DNA of 64,000 nucleotides, from positions 1 through 64,000 of the forward strand of contig NZ_JXXD01000143.1 in NCBI RefSeq assembly GCF_000935215.1. Reading direction: 5' to 3'. Made by a program: the position numbers and the translations under genes. Each line of letters begins with the position of its first letter. Position 1 is the stretch's first letter. The DNA comes from Stutzerimonas stutzeri (GTDB lineage: Bacteria; Pseudomonadota; Gammaproteobacteria; Pseudomonadales; Pseudomonadaceae). This document shows, piece after piece, positions 56,732-64,000 of this stretch. The notes under the pieces were generated by a model that saw only the letters and a program-made list of their open reading frames with translations, was not told where the DNA came from and ran no database searches.

Positions 56732-56879
56732 TCGACCTCCTCTGTGCCACAACTGGCGTGCTATCGAATGTCAGATACGAATAGCGCAGAGAGGTTCAAT
56801 GGAAGCAGAGATAAACGGAATTATGGCGTCTGAATTTCGACGCCCGCGAGGCCGTTGCAGCCCCGCGGCCTATGAATGC

Positions 56880-57533
56880 TTACAGCGGACGCAGGTTGAT
56901 CTCGACGCGGCGGTTCTGCGCGCGACCGGCAGCTGTATCGTTGCTGGCGATCGGCTGCCTGGGGCCGGCACCGTAGGAAGAAATCCGCGAAGCGGCCACA
57001 CCATTGCCGACCAGGTAGGAAGCAACACTCTGGGCGCGGCGGTTGGACAGGTCCTGATTCAGCTGCAGGGAGCCGGTGCTGTCGGTGTGGCCGACGATAT
57101 CGACGCCGTTCTTGTTGAACTCCTTGAACACCTGCACCAGGGAATTCAGGGTCGGGTAGAAGCTGCTGGAGATATCCGCCGAGTTGCTGGCGAAGGTGAT
57201 GTTGCCGGGCATGATCAGCGTCAGGTTGTCACCATTGCGCTGAACCTGAACACCGGTGCCCTGCAACGTCTGGCGCAGCTTGGCCTCCTGGGTGTCGACG
57301 TAGTAGCCATAGCCACCGGCAGCCGCACCACCGACCGCTGCACCGATCAACGCGCCCTTGGTGCGATCTTTCTTGCTGGAAGTCGCAGCACCGATGACCG
57401 CGCCGCTGACGGCACCGATACCGCCATAAACACCCGCTTTTCCAGCCTGCTGCTCGCCGGTATAGGGGTTGGTGGTGCAACCGACCAACAGGGCGACGCC
57501 TGCAGCCAGAGCGGTCATGTTCAGCATTTTCAT
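56880..57533 (-). CDS. OmpA-family lipoprotein (YiaD-like)
   Basis: A 217-residue outer-membrane lipoprotein. The lipobox is ALLVGCTT (Cys near 19). A glycine-zipper region follows (GVYGGIGAVSGAVIGAATSS, and GALIGAAVGGAAAGGYGY). The C-terminal OmpA domain (about 105-217) binds peptidoglycan: NITFASNSADISSS, IVGHTDSTGSLQLNQDLSNRRAQSVASYL and GRAQNRRVEINLRP. The overall architecture matches YiaD/PA0833-type proteins. It anchors the outer membrane to the wall. Confidence 0.93.
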   Translation of the reverse strand: MKMLNMTALAAGVALLVGCTTNPYTGEQQAGKAGVYGGIGAVSGAVIGAATSSKKDRTKGALIGAAVGGAAAGGYGYYVDTQEAKLRQTLQGTGVQVQRNGDNLTLIMPGNITFASNSADISSSFYPTLNSLVQVFKEFNKNGVDIVGHTDSTGSLQLNQDLSNRRAQSVASYLVGNGVAASRISSYGAGPRQPIASNDTAAGRAQNRRVEINLRPL

Positions 57534-57671
57534 AGTTACTTCCTTCTCTTGTCAGTTACCAGGGCAGTCCCCCAGCCCTTGCGAGCGCAGCCCTGAATGC
57601 GGCGCTAGATTACCACCGACCACTACCAAGGATAGGAACCGTGCAACAGAACCTGTCCAACGGCCAGGCAT

Positions 57672-58316
57672 TCAGGCGCGAACGAAAGGATTCTCGCGCA
57701 TCTCGTCTCCCAGACGAGTGTCCGGACCATGGCCAGTCACCACGGTGGCCTCTTCGTCGAGCGAGTAGAGTCGCTGCTTGATGGAGCGCTCGATGCTCGA
57801 GTAGTCCCCACCCCAAAGGTCGGTACGCCCGATACCGCGACGGAACAGTGTATCGCCGGCGATCAACAGCTTGGCGTCAGCGAACCAGAAACTCATCGAG
57901 CCTGGCGTATGCCCCGGAGTGTGCAACGCCACACCGCAACCGCAGGCCAGTTCCTCGTCATCGGCCAGCCACTTATCAGGCCCTGGCACCGGCGTATACG
58001 GCACACCGAACATGCGGCACTGCATTTCCAGGTTGTCCCAGAGAAACTGATCAGCCTTGTGCAGATGCAGCGTGGCGCCGGTCTTTTCCTTCATCTGTCC
58101 CGAAGCCAGAAAGTGATCCAGATGCGCATGGGTATGGATGATGCTCACCACTTTCAGGCCATGAGCCTCCAGTCGCGCCATGATCAGCTCCGGGTCGCCA
58201 CCTGGATCGACCACGATGGCCGTCTTGCTTACCGGGTCACCGATAATCGTGCAGTTGCACTGCAAAGGCCCGACGGGGAAGGTTTCGCGGATCAGCATCG
58301 GTTGAGTGACGGCCAT
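57672..58316 (-). CDS. Metallo-beta-lactamase fold hydrolase (YcbL/glyoxalase II-like)
   Basis: A 214-residue MBL-fold hydrolase. The metal motif IIHTHAHLDHFLASG (HxHxDH) is near residues 59-72, a further His in LHTPGHTPGSMSF, Asp in LIAGDTLFRRGIGRTDLWGG, and the last His in VVTGHGPDTRLGDE. The short length and GRTDLWGG segment fit the YcbL-type single-domain glyoxalase II-like hydrolases of thioesters. The start is near 58316; MAVTQPMLI gives two possible ATG codons. It stands alone. Confidence 0.9.
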   Translation of the reverse strand: MAVTQPMLIRETFPVGPLQCNCTIIGDPVSKTAIVVDPGGDPELIMARLEAHGLKVVSIIHTHAHLDHFLASGQMKEKTGATLHLHKADQFLWDNLEMQCRMFGVPYTPVPGPDKWLADDEELACGCGVALHTPGHTPGSMSFWFADAKLLIAGDTLFRRGIGRTDLWGGDYSSIERSIKQRLYSLDEEATVVTGHGPDTRLGDEMRENPFVRA

Positions 58317-58485
58317 GAGGTCCTCTATTTCGGCAATTTCTTGCTACGCCGGTGCGCAGCCGGTGCCGATTGTGTCATTGGCCAACTACCGATGGCTGAT
58401 CCGAAATGGAAAGCCGCACACCTTTGGGCATCCGGCAGAGCCTCGTGCAGCCCTGCTGGACACCTGGGTCACAGGCAGCAGCGGC

Positions 58486-60171
58486 TCAGCTGGTCAAGGT
58501 CTTCGGTGAAGCAGCTTCGTCCTGCCAGCGTGCTATTTCGCTACGGATGCGCTTCTTGTCCAGCTTCCCGACACTCGTCTTGGGTATTTCGGATACCACG
58601 GCGATCTGCTTGGGGATCGCCCATTTGTTGATATGCCCTTCGGCTACCGCCGGCTCGAGGAAGGCATGTAGCTCATCAGCGCTCAAAGCACGGCCTTCTG
58701 CCAGAACCACCAGAGCAAAGGGGCGCTCGCCCCAGCGCTCGTCCGGCACACCGACCACGGCGACGTCGCGCACCGCCTCGTGACGACTGATCAGCCCTTC
58801 TAGGGTGAGGGATGACAGCCATTCACCGCCCGTTTTGATCACGTCCTTGATGCGGTCGCGAATCTCGATATTGGCCATCTCGTCGATCACCGCGACGTCG
58901 CCGGTGTGCAGCCAACCATCGGCCCACAACTCTTCGCTCTTCTCCGGCTCGTTGTAATAGCCCTGCGTCAGCCACGGCGCGCGCAATACCAGTTCGCCCT
59001 GTGAGGTACCGTCTGCGGGCAGAAAGCTGCCGTCGGCGGCCTGAATCGCCGCATCGACCAGCACCACCGGAACACCGGCCTTGAGGTGGAAGGTACTGCG
59101 GCTGTCTTCGTCAGCCTCAAGCAGCTCGTCGTTGATGTGCGCCCCGGATATCAGCGGGCAGGTCTCGGACATGCCGTAGGCAGCGATCAGGCTCATGCCG
59201 CAGGCCTTGGCCTGGTCGTAGAGGCCACGAGTCAGTGCGCTACCGCCGATGGTGATTTTCCAGCCTTTGAAATCGGTGCCCTGGGCCGCCTTGGCGTTGA
59301 GCAGCATCTGCACGATAGTCGGTACGCAATGGGAGAAAGTCACCTGCTCGCGCCGCCACAGCTCGATCAGATACTCGGGATCGTAACGGCCTGGATAAAC
59401 CTGCTTGAGGCCCAGCATGGTGGCCACATAGGGCAGGCCCCAGGCGTGCACATGGAACATCGGCGTGATCGGCATATAGACGTCACCCGAGCCCATCAGC
59501 TGCGGATTCTCGCGGCAGCCGACGGTCACAGCTGCTGCGAGGGTGTGCAGCACCAGCTGGCGATGCGTGAAGTAAACTCCCTTGGGGTTGCCAGTGGTAC
59601 CGGTGGTGTAGAAGGTCGTGGCGACCGAATCCTCGTCGAAATCGGGAAAGTCGTAGCTCGGTGCAGCAGCGGCCAGCAGGCTTTCGTATTCGCCGATGCA
59701 GTCGGGCAGGCCAACGTCGTGCTCGCTGCCATCGGTGAGCAACAGCGTCTTCTGTACCGTGGTCAGCTGACCGGCGATCGCCTGGTATAGCGGCACGAAT
59801 TCGCTGTTGACCAGCACGAAGCGGTCATCGGCATGGTTCATGGTGTAGAGAATCTGGTCCGGCGAGAGCCGCACGTTGATGGTGTGTACCACTGCGCCAA
59901 TCATCGGTATGGCGAACATGCATTCCAGATAACGATGGCTGTCCCAATCCATCACCGCCACGGTGTCGCCCGCTTTGACACCAGCTTCGGTCAGCACGTT
60001 GGCCAACCGGGCAACACGTTGATTCAGGGTACGGTAGTCGTAACGCAGCTGGTCACGGTAGACGATCTCGCGGGTGCGCTCGTAGCGCACGCCGGACAAC
60101 AGCAGGCGCTTGATCAACAAGGGATATTGATAGGCGTTCGCCGCGGGCTTGATGACACGGGTCTGCAGCAT
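58486..60171 (-). CDS. Medium/long-chain fatty acyl-CoA ligase
   Basis: A 561-residue ANL-superfamily enzyme activating fatty acids as acyl-AMP then acyl-CoA. The P-loop-like motif is YTTGTTGNPKGVYFTH near residue 195. Further signatures are YGMSETCPLISGAH near 340, the GWLHTGDVAVIDEMANIEIRDRIKDVIKTGGEW segment near 440-475, and PKTSVGKLDKKRIR with the catalytic Lys near the end. The LQTRVIKPAANAYQYPLLIKRLL opening resembles AlkK-type enzymes. AGGA lies eight bases before ATG 60171; an ATG at 60180 is nearly touching its site. Confidence 0.9.
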   Translation of the reverse strand: MLQTRVIKPAANAYQYPLLIKRLLLSGVRYERTREIVYRDQLRYDYRTLNQRVARLANVLTEAGVKAGDTVAVMDWDSHRYLECMFAIPMIGAVVHTINVRLSPDQILYTMNHADDRFVLVNSEFVPLYQAIAGQLTTVQKTLLLTDGSEHDVGLPDCIGEYESLLAAAAPSYDFPDFDEDSVATTFYTTGTTGNPKGVYFTHRQLVLHTLAAAVTVGCRENPQLMGSGDVYMPITPMFHVHAWGLPYVATMLGLKQVYPGRYDPEYLIELWRREQVTFSHCVPTIVQMLLNAKAAQGTDFKGWKITIGGSALTRGLYDQAKACGMSLIAAYGMSETCPLISGAHINDELLEADEDSRSTFHLKAGVPVVLVDAAIQAADGSFLPADGTSQGELVLRAPWLTQGYYNEPEKSEELWADGWLHTGDVAVIDEMANIEIRDRIKDVIKTGGEWLSSLTLEGLISRHEAVRDVAVVGVPDERWGERPFALVVLAEGRALSADELHAFLEPAVAEGHINKWAIPKQIAVVSEIPKTSVGKLDKKRIRSEIARWQDEAASPKTLTS

Positions 60172-60277
60172 GAGGGGCATCCTGTTCTTGTTGGAGTTGT
60201 AAGCAGCACTCTAGAGCGTCCGCCCCCATGCAAAATCAGTCCAAAGGATTATTTTCCGCGCACCTCGTTTCAGCGTG

Positions 60278-60907
60278 TTAACCGATCTCGCTGACGGCCA
60301 GACGTACACCAAGACCGATCAGTACCGCGCCAGTGAGCCGATCAAACCAGTGACCCATTCGCGCAAAGCCAGCACGCACGCGGCCTCGACTGAACAGCCA
60401 GGCCACCAGCAGAAACCACAGCGCAGTGGCGCCGGCGAGGTAGACGCCGTAACCGGCCTGCACCAACAGCGGCGTATCAGGACTGATCACTACTGTGAAT
60501 AACGAGAGAAAGAACAGCGTGGCTTTGGGATTCAGACCGTTGGTGACGAAGCCAACAGCGAACGCCTGCCACGCCGAGCGATTTGCCCGCGCACTCGCGC
60601 CATCCTCCACATCCAGGTTCATCGGCCGTGCACGCAGGGCACGCCAACCGAGATAGAGCAGATAGCCAGCCGCCAGCCACTTGAAGAGGTTGAACAGCAC
60701 AATCGACTGCGAGACGATCAGGCCAATGCCAAGCAAAGAGTAGGCGACGTGCACGAATATCCCGCAGCCAACGCCCAATGCTGTCCAACTTCCAGTGCGC
60801 CGCCCCTGGGTTACGCTTTCGCGCACCACCACCGCGAAATCCGGCCCGGGACTCGCCACTGCGAGTAGATGCACCAGCGCCACGGTCATAAATTCCATCC
60901 AGTACAC
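60278..60907 (-). CDS. LysE/RhtB family amino-acid exporter
   Basis: A 209-residue inner-membrane exporter of the LysE/RhtB family with six hydrophobic segments. The N-terminus ends TVALVHLLAVASPGPDFAVVVRES, the family signature with the Pro-Gly-Pro-Asp motif. It continues GVGCGIFVHVAYSLLGIGLI and NGLNPKATLFFLSLFT. GGAG lies eight bases before a GTG at 60907; an ATG at 60898 is the alternative. The substrate (homoserine, threonine or other) is unknown. It is divergent from the 2-hydroxyacid dehydrogenase gene. Confidence 0.88.
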   Translation of the reverse strand: MYWMEFMTVALVHLLAVASPGPDFAVVVRESVTQGRRTGSWTALGVGCGIFVHVAYSLLGIGLIVSQSIVLFNLFKWLAAGYLLYLGWRALRARPMNLDVEDGASARANRSAWQAFAVGFVTNGLNPKATLFFLSLFTVVISPDTPLLVQAGYGVYLAGATALWFLLVAWLFSRGRVRAGFARMGHWFDRLTGAVLIGLGVRLAVSEIG

Positions 60908-60975
60908 AATCCGCTCTCCACATAATGCCGGGTTTCATTGTCGACCAGCCCCGGCTTCTTCGAAAGGTACAGTTG

Positions 60976-61935
60976 ATGTCCAGTCGCGCCGTTTTCCTCG
61001 ATCTTTCTCCGCTCGACCAAGGTGACCTCGATCTGACCCCGCTGCAGGACGCGTTCGGCGAGCTCGTGTTGCATGAGCAAAGCACGGCGGATCAGATTGT
61101 CGAGCGTCTGCGTGGCGCGCAGGTGGCCATCGTCAACAAGGTGGCGCTGAATGCAGACACCCTGGCGGCCTGCCCCGATCTCAAGCTGATCCTGGTCTCG
61201 GCCACAGGGGTCAACAATATTGACCTGCAAGCTGCCGGCGAACGCGACATCGTTGTCTGCAACTGCCAGGCCTACGGCACCCCGACCGTTGCTCAGCACA
61301 CGCTGATGTTGTTGCTGGCATTGGCCACGCGCCTGCCCGACTACCAGGCGGCGGTCGCCCGCGGCCGCTGGCAGGAAAGCGGCCAGTTCTGCCTGCTGGA
61401 CTTCCCCATCGTCGAGCTGGAAGGCAAGACCCTTGGCCTGCTAGGCCATGGCGAACTCGGCAGCGCGGTGTCTCGATTGGCCGAGGCATTCGGCATGCGC
61501 GTGCTGGTCGGCAACCTGCCGGGGCGACCAAAGCGCCCGGAGCGTCTGGACCTGGAAGAACTACTGCCGCAGGTGGACGCCCTGACGCTGCACTGCCCAC
61601 TGACCGAGCAGACGCGCAATCTGATCGGTGCGCGCGAACTGCAATTGATGAAGCCGAGCGCGTTCCTGATCAACGCCGCCCGCGGCGGTCTGGTCGACGA
61701 ACAGGCGCTGGCCGACGCGCTGCGCCACGGTCATTTGGGCGGAGCCGCTACCGATGTGCTGACCAGTGAGCCGCCAAGCGACGACAACCCGCTGTTGGCC
61801 CCGGACCTGCCGCGCCTGATCATCACCCCGCACAGCGCATGGGGCAGTCGGGAGGCACGTCAGCGGATCGTCGGCCAGTTGGCCGAGAACGCGACGGCTT
61901 TCTTCGCTGGCGCGCCGATTCGTCAGGTGAACTGA
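60976..61935 (+). CDS. D-isomer-specific 2-hydroxyacid dehydrogenase (glycerate dehydrogenase-like)
   Basis: A 319-residue NAD(P)-dependent dehydrogenase for D-2-hydroxyacids such as glycerate or hydroxypyruvate. The coenzyme-binding region has LGLLGHGELGSAVSRLAEAFG. The catalytic Arg is in INAARGGLVDE, Glu in VLTSEPPS and His in ITPHSAWGSREARQR. This set fits hydroxypyruvate reductase/glycerate dehydrogenase. I choose ATG 60976 (MSSRAVFLDLSPL); an ATG at 60925 adds 17 residues. Confidence 0.88.
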   Translation: MSSRAVFLDLSPLDQGDLDLTPLQDAFGELVLHEQSTADQIVERLRGAQVAIVNKVALNADTLAACPDLKLILVSATGVNNIDLQAAGERDIVVCNCQAYGTPTVAQHTLMLLLALATRLPDYQAAVARGRWQESGQFCLLDFPIVELEGKTLGLLGHGELGSAVSRLAEAFGMRVLVGNLPGRPKRPERLDLEELLPQVDALTLHCPLTEQTRNLIGARELQLMKPSAFLINAARGGLVDEQALADALRHGHLGGAATDVLTSEPPSDDNPLLAPDLPRLIITPHSAWGSREARQRIVGQLAENATAFFAGAPIRQVN

Positions 61936-62022
61936 GTTCAGGCCTGCAGGCAATAGCCTTGCCCAGCTTGCGAGCAATAGCCCATAGCCCCTAAGCTCCC
62001 GGACTTTTTCAGGGAGACGCCG

Positions 62023-63021
62023 ATGGACCCTCGAAGCGAAGTGCTGCTGCGTAAGACTGGGTTGTTTCAAGGGCGGCTATTGCTGGCAGGCCTGCCCGCG
62101 GACGACCTGCTGGGTCAGCTCGAAAGCGCTGTCGGCTGGAGCTGGCACGCAGGCGAACAGCAACTGCTGAACAAGCGCTTCAGCGGACGTTGCAGCTTCG
62201 GCGTCTCTCCACCACAGGGCGACTTCGAAGCCGCCGTGCTATTCCTGCCAAAATCCCGCGAACTGACCGACTATCTGCTGCAAGCACTGGCGGCGCACCT
62301 TGAAGGTCGCCAGCTGTACCTGGTCGGCGAAAAACGAGCCGGCGTCGAGCGTGCCGCCAAGCAGCTAACCAGCCTGGGCCGCGCCCGCAAACTCGACAGC
62401 GCCCGCCACTGCCAGCTCTGGCAGGTCGACATCGAGCAGGCGCCGAGCGTACCGGAGCTCGACGCCCTGGCGCACCATTTCACCCTCGAGCTGGCGGACG
62501 GCCCGTTGCAGGTCATCAGCCTGCCCGGCGTGTTCAGCCATGGTCGCCTGGATGTCGGCAGCGCCCTGCTGCTCGAGCATCTCGATGACCTCCCAAGTGG
62601 GCGCGTGCTCGACTTCGGCTGTGGGGCCGGCATTCTCGGCGCCACGCTCAAGCGTCGCTATCCGCAAAGCAATCTGCTGCTGCTGGATGTGGACGCCTTC
62701 GCCATCGAGAGCAGCCGCAGGACGCTCGCCGCGAACGGACTCGAAGCTGAAGTGATTGCCGGGGATGGCATCGACGCCGCGCCACGACACCTGGCGGCGA
62801 TCGTCAGCAACCCGCCGTTCCACCAAGGCGTGCACACCAGCTACCGGGCCAGCGAGGCGCTGATCGAGCGCGCCGCCGAGCACCTGGTCAGCGGTGGCGA
62901 GCTGCGCCTGGTAGCCAACGCGTTCCTCAGGTATCCCCCCTTGGTCGAGCAGCATCTTGGCCCCTGTCACACGCTTGCCGAGCGCGACGGCTTCCGTATC
63001 TACCGCGCCGTGCGCCCCTGA
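62023..63021 (+). CDS. rsmC: 16S rRNA (guanine-1207-N2)-methyltransferase RsmC
   Basis: A 332-residue SAM-dependent RNA methyltransferase of two tandem domains. The N-terminal half is the substrate-recognition pseudo-methyltransferase; the C-terminal half has the SAM motif [18 protein letters not shown] and the catalytic NPPF in [15 protein letters not shown]. It methylates G1207 of 16S rRNA on the 30S subunit. AGGGAGA precedes the ATG. The gene is followed by the Mn-riboswitch-controlled gene on the same strand. Confidence 0.93.
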   Translation: MDPRSEVLLRKTGLFQGRLLLAGLPADDLLGQLESAVGWSWHAGEQQLLNKRFSGRCSFGVSPPQGDFEAAVLFLPKSRELTDYLLQALAAHLEGRQLYLVGEKRAGVERAAKQLTSLGRARKLDSARHCQLWQVDIEQAPSVPELDALAHHFTLELADGPLQVISLPGVFSHGRLDVGSALLLEHLDDLPSGRVLDFGCGAGILGATLKRRYPQSNLLLLDVDAFAIESSRRTLAANGLEAEVIAGDGIDAAPRHLAAIVSNPPFHQGVHTSYRASEALIERAAEHLVSGGELRLVANAFLRYPPLVEQHLGPCHTLAERDGFRIYRAVRP

Positions 63022-63037
63022 TGCCAGCGACCGGCGG

Positions 63038-63066
63038 TTGCACCGACCGGCCGGTTGCGGCAAACT
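63038..63066 (+). promoter_or_regulatory. Promoter of the Mn riboswitch transcript
   Basis: TTGCAC (63038-63043), 17 bases, CAAACT (63061-63066) would start transcription near 63073, exactly at the 5' edge of the aptamer. The -35 matches 5 of 6 and the -10 only 3 of 6. Confidence 0.45.
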
Positions 63067-63073
63067 CGCCGCC

Positions 63074-63203
63074 GTCCTTGGGGGAGTAGTCTCCGACGAG
63101 CGCCCTGCTCGTCCGGCATGCGTCAACATACTTGGTCCGCAGACCATGGCGCATGCGACCGGCCAGCGCGTAACGATACGCCAGGCCAGGTTTGACAAGA
63201 CCC
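63074..63203 (+). ncRNA. yybP-ykoY manganese riboswitch aptamer
   Basis: Hallmarks of the Mn(II)-sensing yybP-ykoY family (Rfam RF00080) are all present: the 5' P1 strand GTCCTTG, the L1 sequence GGGGAGTAGT, the second conserved loop GCGTCAACATACTTGG, and the 3' closure ACAAGACC pairing with the 5' strand. It lies just upstream of a TMEM165/GDT1 Mn exporter gene, the classical downstream gene of this riboswitch. Binding of Mn would switch expression of the exporter. Confidence 0.93.
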
Positions 63204-63274
63204 ATGACATGTACACCTGACCCGGGCGGGCAGGCTGCGCATGTCATGGTGAATCTGTCGACCCGCCCTAAAGG
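63202..63274 (+). promoter_or_regulatory. Expression platform of the Mn riboswitch
   Basis: CCATGACATG (63202-63211) pairs with CATGTCATGG (63240-63249) in a 10-bp perfect stem directly after the aptamer. An alternative pairing joins GGGCGGG (63224-63230) with CCCGCCC (63262-63268), which lies against the AAGGA ribosome site at 63271. The second helix could mask or free the ribosome site, so regulation may be translational. There is no U-run. Confidence 0.65.
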
Positions 63275-63282
63275 AATGCCGC

Positions 63283-63870
63283 TTGGAATCGTTTTTCGTC
63301 CCCACCCTGATCGTTGCGCTCGCCGAAATCGGCGACAAGACGCAGTTGCTCGCGCTGCTGCTGGCGGCGCGTTATCGGCGACCGTGGCCGATAATCTGGG
63401 GCATCGTCGTCGCTACACTGGCCAACCATGCCGCCGCCGGCGCGGTCGGCAGCTGGGTATCGAGCCTGCTTTCGCCGGTGGCGCTGAGCTGGATACTGGC
63501 GGCAAGCTTCGCCGCGGTCGCGCTGTGGACGCTGGTGCCGGACAAACTGGATGACGACGATGCCAAGCTGGGCCGCGCCTACGGCCCCTTCGTCGCGACA
63601 ACGATCGCCTTCTTCATTGCCGAGATGGGCGACAAGACCCAGGTCGCGACGGTGATGCTCGCCGCACAGTATCCGGAATTCATTCTGGTCATCCTCGGCA
63701 CCACGGTCGGCATGCTGCTGGCCAACGTTCCGGTGGTGCTGATCAGCCACTTCGCCGCCGACCGCCTGCCGTTGACGCTGATCCGCCGGGTCGCCGCGGC
63801 CGGCTTTGCCGCACTCGCGCTGTACGCCGGCTATCAGGCGCTGTCCATGAGCACGATTGTCTCAGGCTGA
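63283..63870 (+). CDS. TMEM165/GDT1 family (UPF0016) manganese exporter MneA-like
   Basis: A 195-residue inner-membrane cation exporter with two copies of the family motif E-x-G-D-K-T: ALAEIGDKTQLLALLLA near residue 13 and FIAEMGDKTQVATVMLA near 113. Six hydrophobic segments are visible. Bacterial members export Mn(II). The start is TTG at 63283 (L/MESFF), 8 bases after AAGGA; no ATG or GTG near it fits the ribosome site. The Mn riboswitch upstream supports the function strongly. Confidence 0.92.
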   Translation: MESFFVPTLIVALAEIGDKTQLLALLLAARYRRPWPIIWGIVVATLANHAAAGAVGSWVSSLLSPVALSWILAASFAAVALWTLVPDKLDDDDAKLGRAYGPFVATTIAFFIAEMGDKTQVATVMLAAQYPEFILVILGTTVGMLLANVPVVLISHFAADRLPLTLIRRVAAAGFAALALYAGYQALSMSTIVSG

Positions 63871-63894
63871 TACCCAGCGCAAATCTGCGCCACC

Positions 63895-63938
63895 GGGGAG
63901 CTGATAGAGTGCGCTACCGCAGCGCACATCAGCGCCCC
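63895..63938 (+). repeat. Interrupted inverted repeat before the last gene
   Basis: GGGG-GCTGAT-TGCGCT on the left pairs with AGCGCA-ATCAGC-CCCC on the right, giving a long interrupted hairpin. It ends immediately before the GAGGAG ribosome site of the next gene, so it is either the terminator of the Mn exporter transcript or a leader hairpin. Confidence 0.55.
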
Positions 63939-63954
63939 GAGGAGATCAGGCTGC

Positions 63955-64000
63955 ATGTCAGCGGATGGACGCAAGAAACGAGTCTGCAACCATATCGATC
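63955..64000 (+). CDS. Partial gene at the window edge, unidentified
   Basis: ATG 63955 opens a frame (MSADGRKKRVCNHID) that runs off the right edge. It is preceded by GAGGAG at about 11 bases. The 15 residues are too few to name it. Confidence 0.5.
   Translation, partial: MSADGRKKRVCNHID

Overview
The window is one contiguous piece of a gammaproteobacterial chromosome of the Pseudomonas type, most likely Stutzerimonas (the Pseudomonas stutzeri group). This rests on high GC, third-position G/C bias, and characteristic genes: the H-NS-like silencer MvaT, an AlgA-type bifunctional enzyme, Aer, the PIN-PhoH gene beside moaC, and the olsBA and acpH neighbourhood. From memory, many adjacent pairs match Pseudomonas aeruginosa gene order. 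No database was consulted. I see no rRNA, insertion sequence, prophage or CRISPR array; the only mobile-element hint is a tRNA remnant.

Layout. 0-9 kb: an amino-acid binding protein, carboxylesterase, RNA helicase RhlB, a small membrane protein, the moaCDE molybdopterin genes, a PIN-PhoH ATPase with a candidate Pho box, a DmeF-type Co/Ni efflux pump and YaaA. 9-15 kb: a 786-bp stretch without a recognised gene, the GDP-mannose enzyme, a HerA-like ATPase, PurU and MvaT. 15-24 kb: exonuclease I, then a tightly overlapping six-gene cassette RDD / SpoIIM-like / DUF4129 / DUF4350 / MoxR / DUF58. 24-30.4 kb: PilZ, DUF4124 and lipoprotein genes, pyruvate kinase, a ferredoxin-type reductase, a diguanylate cyclase and class I fumarase.

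30.4-43 kb: Aer, VF530, a DJ-1/PfpI protein, a phospholipase-D synthase, an acyl-CoA dehydrogenase-like protein, ornithine-lipid genes olsB-olsA, AcpH, an aldolase-family protein, a flavodoxin, a PilZ-like protein, folM-folX, DUF1244, HopJ-like and CysZ. The 3' end of a tRNA-Leu stands alone after cysZ. 43-64 kb: an Old Yellow Enzyme gene with its TetR regulator, glutathione peroxidase, SlyD, ackA-pta, an acyltransferase, two large c-di-GMP/phosphorelay signalling proteins, an OmpA lipoprotein, a metallo-hydrolase, an acyl-CoA ligase, a LysE exporter, a 2-hydroxyacid dehydrogenase, RsmC, and a TMEM165/GDT1-family Mn exporter behind a clear yybP-ykoY manganese riboswitch. A partial gene runs off the right edge.

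The region is mostly core housekeeping (carbon overflow through ackA-pta, pyruvate and fumarate metabolism, folate and molybdopterin biosynthesis, membrane lipids) with signalling and metal homeostasis. The features most worth following up are the Mn riboswitch and its alternative helices, the tRNA-Leu scar, the six-gene membrane/MoxR cassette, the structured hopJ-cysZ spacer, the candidate Pho box, and the long leader before the GDP-mannose gene.
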